This document shows positions 60,939-64,000 of a DNA stretch of 64,000 bases, piece after piece. The stretch comes from Methylovorus menthalis (lineage in GTDB: Bacteria > Pseudomonadota > Gammaproteobacteria > Burkholderiales > Methylophilaceae): contig NZ_JAJAQH010000006.1 of the NCBI RefSeq assembly GCF_020523625.1, positions 868,001 to 932,000 of the forward strand. The letters run 5' to 3'. The notes under the pieces were generated by a model that ran no database searches, was not told the origin of the DNA, and saw only the letters and a list, made by a program, of their open reading frames with translations. The first letter of the stretch is position 1. Each line of letters begins with the position of its first letter. A program made the translations under genes and the position numbers.

Positions 60939-61907
60939 GTGTCAGCACAGTTAGGAACATCTGAATGCCGCCTGGGATTAATGCGTTTAGGATCTGTAGG
61001 CGAGGCGGAGGTGGTTATACCTCCAATTTCTCAGGAGTCATTGCTCCGAAAGGATGTGGTGACACTATGTTGGCCTAATCGTATCTCATCATCAGTGTTA
61101 TCCGGAGGGGCCTGGCAACCAACGCTTCCTCTAGAAAATATTGCTAACAAAGTATTTGCCAAAAAGGCCCGATCTCTCAACCTGGAAGAATCGTCAACTC
61201 AATTCAGAATTGCCCTGGATAAAGGGCGGCCGATTGCAGTGGTAAGTTTGGCAGCGCACAACTTGAGTCAAGTTGCAGAGATTCGAGTAGTGGCATACGC
61301 CAATGTTGATGGGGCGGGCATGGTTTATGACAGTGGTTACCTCCCGGCCTGGCCAGCCTCATATTTGCCAGAAACGCTGGAGTGGGAAGATAACAATTTC
61401 TGGTTTGGTGACGCTGATCTTGATGTGGATTCAGAATATACCCCTTTAACGACGGTGTTCTTTGGGGATATTTACAATGCCGAAGCTGTTGATGTATTCA
61501 TTCGAGATTTAAGCAATGTTGATGGATATGTCGATATTGGCCGTTGCTTTATCTCTGGTGCCTGGCAACCCGAAACCAATATGAGTTATGGCTTGGAATA
61601 TGGACATTTAATTAAGACTTCGGTGGAAGAGGCCAATGACGGCACGGAATATTTTGATCGTAAGCGCGCCAAGCGCACCGTTTCTGTATCACTTGATTGG
61701 TTAACTCAATCTGAAGCTTTCTCACGCATCTATGCCATGCAGCGTGATCAGGGTATTGACCGGGAAATTTTATTCGCGCATGAGTTGAATGCCAGCGATG
61801 AGAGTTTTTATCGGACATTCATTGGACGCCTTCAACAGCCAGACCCAATTGCCAACCCGTATTTCGCTACACACACAAACCGAATCAATATCCAGGAGAT
61901 AATTTAA
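60939..61907 (+). CDS. Tail protein of unknown role with QLGT/RLG motif
   Basis: A 322-residue protein with GTG start one base after the previous stop. The first residues (AQLGTSECRLGLMRLGSV) repeat the motif of the tail completion protein at 53189. The rest has tail-like beta segments and ends NPYFATHTNRINIQEII. Probably part of the tail tip complex. Confidence 0.62.
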   Translation: MSAQLGTSECRLGLMRLGSVGEAEVVIPPISQESLLRKDVVTLCWPNRISSSVLSGGAWQPTLPLENIANKVFAKKARSLNLEESSTQFRIALDKGRPIAVVSLAAHNLSQVAEIRVVAYANVDGAGMVYDSGYLPAWPASYLPETLEWEDNNFWFGDADLDVDSEYTPLTTVFFGDIYNAEAVDVFIRDLSNVDGYVDIGRCFISGAWQPETNMSYGLEYGHLIKTSVEEANDGTEYFDRKRAKRTVSVSLDWLTQSEAFSRIYAMQRDQGIDREILFAHELNASDESFYRTFIGRLQQPDPIANPYFATHTNRINIQEII

Positions 61908-62735
61908 ATGGTGGATACCGTTACATTCCCAGTTGAGCTGGGAGGGGATGGCCAGAAGGTCACGAATGATAATGATTCTGTGACAGGTATGGGGAAGGGT
62001 GGCCACCGCAAAAATTTTGTTAGAGCCTGCAATAATGTGGTGGCCATTGCTGGATTGGTGGTCAATGCCACCACAAACCTTGCATCAAAAGCATCCCAGA
62101 TAGCCCTTGATACTACCAATGCAGCTTTGGCATCCCTAACAACGACGGTCGGCACAAAGGCTGATGCCAGTTCGGTGAGTTCGTCAATCAGCACTATCAA
62201 TAGCAGCTTGGCGCTGAAGGCTCCAATCAATAACGCAGCTTTTACTGGCACGCCAACGGCGCCAACCCCTGCAGCTGACGACTCATCAACGAAAATTGCT
62301 ACTACAGCATTCGTCGATGCAAATGGGGTAAAGGTCGGGTCCATTATCATTTTGGGCGGAGAGGATGTGCCGACCGGATATCTTGCAATCCCGACTGCTG
62401 CAACGGAGCTGTCCAGGACGACCTACGCACGGTTATTTGCCAAACTCGGGACAAAATGGGGCGCAGGTAATGGTTCCACCACTTTCAATATACCGTTCAT
62501 CCCACCTGACTATACGGTGCTCCAAGCGGCGGCATCGCTAAATATTGCCACTCAATCTGTAGGTGAAATTCTTGGTCACGCTCACGGAGGCGTTGTAAAC
62601 GGCGTGCCTAACACGGGCAGCAACTATATAGGTGCTGGCACACCATTCTCTCCATCTTTCGGCAATACCGCGTCTACAGGCGGCTCTGCAAATAAAGCTG
62701 CTGGTATGCGTTTCCAATTCGCGATTAAGTATTAA
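61908..62735 (+). CDS. Tail fibre/collar protein
   Basis: A 275-residue protein: N-terminal attachment part, then a repetitive fibre-like stretch (SKASQIALDTTNAALASL; KAPINNAAFTGTPTAP), and a C-terminal tail collar-type domain with GSIIILGGEDVPTGYLAI and GHAHGGVVNG. The ATG follows the previous stop directly. It is likely a receptor-contact fibre. Confidence 0.82.
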   Translation: MVDTVTFPVELGGDGQKVTNDNDSVTGMGKGGHRKNFVRACNNVVAIAGLVVNATTNLASKASQIALDTTNAALASLTTTVGTKADASSVSSSISTINSSLALKAPINNAAFTGTPTAPTPAADDSSTKIATTAFVDANGVKVGSIIILGGEDVPTGYLAIPTAATELSRTTYARLFAKLGTKWGAGNGSTTFNIPFIPPDYTVLQAAASLNIATQSVGEILGHAHGGVVNGVPNTGSNYIGAGTPFSPSFGNTASTGGSANKAAGMRFQFAIKY

Positions 62736-62743
62736 GGATTCCC

Positions 62744-63247
62744 ATGAAAATTTTCCATGTCTTTGACGAAAGCACGCGAGAATACTTGCACGACTACGAA
62801 GCTCAAGAGAGCCCTGAGGAGCCAGGCATATATATAAGGCCTACGTGCAGTAGCGACAAACCGCTACCTGATCCAGAGCCCGGTAAATACCGGGCTTTTT
62901 CTTTGGAGCTGGATGCTTTTGAGCTGGTCGAGGATCCACGAGGCTTTTGGTATACGCCAGAAGGTGAGCTTGTGAAAGTAGATTCCGTGCTTGAGGATGT
63001 CCCGGGCGCCTGGTCCCGCACGCAACCTGCCCCAACAGTTGAGCAGCAGGCAGTTGCAATACGGATTGAGCGTGATGCACGTATTAGTGCGGTCTCCTGG
63101 CGCTATGAGCGACACGCTCGTGAGGAACGGCTGGGCATTCCGTTAACTGATGACATTGCCGAGCTGGATGAATATATCCAGGACCTTGCCGAGGTCCCAG
63201 AGCAATCAGGCTTTCCGCAGAATGTTGAATGGCCTGACTCCATTTGA
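62744..63247 (+). CDS. Tail fibre assembly-like protein
   Basis: A 167-residue protein after the fibre gene. The end (RISAVSWRYERHAREERLG, IQDLAEVPEQSGFPQNVEWP) matches the C-terminal pattern of tail fibre assembly/XkdW-like proteins, with Trp-Arg-Tyr and a final WP. The N-terminus MKIFHVFDESTREYL resembles phage fibre-associated proteins. A terminator follows. Confidence 0.72.
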   Translation: MKIFHVFDESTREYLHDYEAQESPEEPGIYIRPTCSSDKPLPDPEPGKYRAFSLELDAFELVEDPRGFWYTPEGELVKVDSVLEDVPGAWSRTQPAPTVEQQAVAIRIERDARISAVSWRYERHAREERLGIPLTDDIAELDEYIQDLAEVPEQSGFPQNVEWPDSI

Positions 63248-63263
63248 TCGATTATTAACCCAT

Positions 63264-63287
63264 GACCGCCTAGGCGGTCTTTTTTTT
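63264..63287 (+). terminator. Intrinsic terminator before the last fibre gene
   Basis: GACCGCC-TA-GGCGGTC followed by eight T. It lies 11 bases before the next ATG. Confidence 0.85.
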
Positions 63288-63297
63288 GGAAGTCGAA

Positions 63298-63993
63298 ATG
63301 GAAAATATTGCCAATGATTTTACGACCACCCTTAGCTCTGGACTGACTGCGGGGGCGACGACGCTAAGTGTCGTCTCTTCCACGGGCAGTCCAGACGTGA
63401 ACTTTAGGATCCGCATCGATGATGAGTTGATGCTCGTTACCAATAAAGGCGCTGGCGCTCAGCTTAACTGGACAGTTGAACGCAATATTGAGGGAACAAT
63501 CCCTGCAGAGCATATAGCCGGTGCTAAGGTTAGCCAATTACTTACCGTAGGTGGATTTAAGCAAATATTGCAAGAGCAGCAATTAAATGATGTTGATCTC
63601 TTGGATGGAACTAGCCCAATACCAGGGACAGCATCCCCTAAGCAAATGAAAGATTCTGCTCAGAAGTGGGGAGGTGGCGCTACTGTTTGCAACACCATTG
63701 CTGCCTCAGGAGCTTCGCAGGCCTTGGCCTTTGCAACCAGCGGCGATAAAGCCTATGACGTCACACTGAATTCTAATTGCAATTTCACCTTTACTGGCGG
63801 GGTTGTTGGTCAGCTTCAAACCATCACCCTGATATTGCGGCAGAATGGATCTGGCGGGTTCATTCCCACTTTCCCGGCTGGGGTGAAATGGCCTGGTGGC
63901 GTTGCACCAATCCCCAATACATCCGCAGGTCGAATCGATGTCATCTCCATTCAATCGCCTGATGCAGGTGTGACATTGCTGGGGAGCTACTAA
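63298..63993 (+). CDS. Tail fibre-like structural protein
   Basis: A 231-residue protein with GGAAG upstream of the ATG; a TTG at 63286 is inside the terminator tail. Small beta repeats (TTTLSSGLTAGATTLSVVSS, NFRIRIDDELMLVTN) and a C-terminal region (FTGGVVGQLQTITLILRQNG, PAGVKWPGGVAP) resemble tip or spike proteins of phages. Another gene may start at 63996, but the window ends there. Confidence 0.7.
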   Translation: MENIANDFTTTLSSGLTAGATTLSVVSSTGSPDVNFRIRIDDELMLVTNKGAGAQLNWTVERNIEGTIPAEHIAGAKVSQLLTVGGFKQILQEQQLNDVDLLDGTSPIPGTASPKQMKDSAQKWGGGATVCNTIAASGASQALAFATSGDKAYDVTLNSNCNFTFTGGVVGQLQTITLILRQNGSGGFIPTFPAGVKWPGGVAPIPNTSAGRIDVISIQSPDAGVTLLGSY

Positions 63994-64000
63994 CCATGAC

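Larger units (their letters stand above)
34127..64000. mobile_element. Integrated HK97-like siphoprophage (left part)
   Basis: From the 3' end of tRNA-Ser to the right edge, genes are phage-type: integrase, AlpA, ParB-like protein, repressor/Cro switch, replication, terminase, portal, protease, capsid, connectors, tail tube, chaperones, tape measure and tail fibres. Order and gene overlaps match long-tailed non-contractile phages. The right end, lysis genes and attR are outside. The left attachment core must lie within or just after the tRNA 3' half; its exact edges cannot be set without attR. Confidence 0.95.

Noticed and set aside
1-64000. CRISPR arrays, insertion sequences and rRNA genes
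   Set aside because: No regularly spaced repeats with unique spacers, no transposase frames with terminal repeats and no rRNA sequence were seen.

Overview
The window reads as a betaproteobacterial chromosome carrying the left part of an integrated siphovirus-type prophage. Protein sequences, gene order and moderate GC suggest a methylotroph-like member of the Methylophilaceae (Methylobacillus or Methylovorus type). That family-level placement is inference from memory of similar proteins, not a database result.

Bases 1-34126 are host core genome. Blocks in order: a truncated peptide-type ABC solute-binding lipoprotein and MltD; gloB, divergent from a yafS-like methyltransferase, rnhA and dnaQ; the dTDP-L-rhamnose operon rfbBACD; a leftward group with queD, a histone-deacetylase-like hydrolase, rsgA, a small cytochrome c and an M48 protease; orn; glgA and a predicted Na+/H+ antiporter on the minus strand; phosphoenolpyruvate carboxylase; the ribosomal operon rpsF-priB-rpsR-rplI; a MetC-like enzyme; dnaB-alr-radA-HAD phosphatase; a yjdF-like membrane protein; an SDR oxidoreductase, a small membrane protein and the squalene-forming hopanoid genes hpnE-hpnD-hpnC; mtnP-def; and tRNA-Ser(TGA).

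The prophage starts immediately after tRNA-Ser, the presumed attachment site, and runs off the right edge. Its left module has a P4-type integrase facing a leftward operon (AlpA-like regulator, unknown proteins, a 614-residue ParB-like protein). A compact switch follows: a short HTH repressor flanked on each side by a promoter carrying the same two 12-bp operators, then a Cro-like gene and an initiator-like tRNA-Met. A YdaT/CII-like regulator and a VapE-type primase-helicase come next, followed by an iteron-rich, Z-DNA-prone segment that looks like a replication origin. A TTGACA promoter with an intrinsic terminator about 50 bases further on opens the late region, an arrangement like lambda PR'-tR'. 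The late genes are HNH, terminase, HK97-type portal, protease and capsid, connectors, tail tube, frameshifted tail chaperones, tape measure, tail tip and fibres. No lysis genes and no right attachment site are present.

The most unusual signals are four dispersed copies of a 16-bp palindrome in a prophage that also encodes a ParB-like protein but no ParA; the symmetric operator layout; the iteron/Z-DNA region; the initiator-like phage tRNA; and a major capsid protein beginning with a signal-peptide-like segment.
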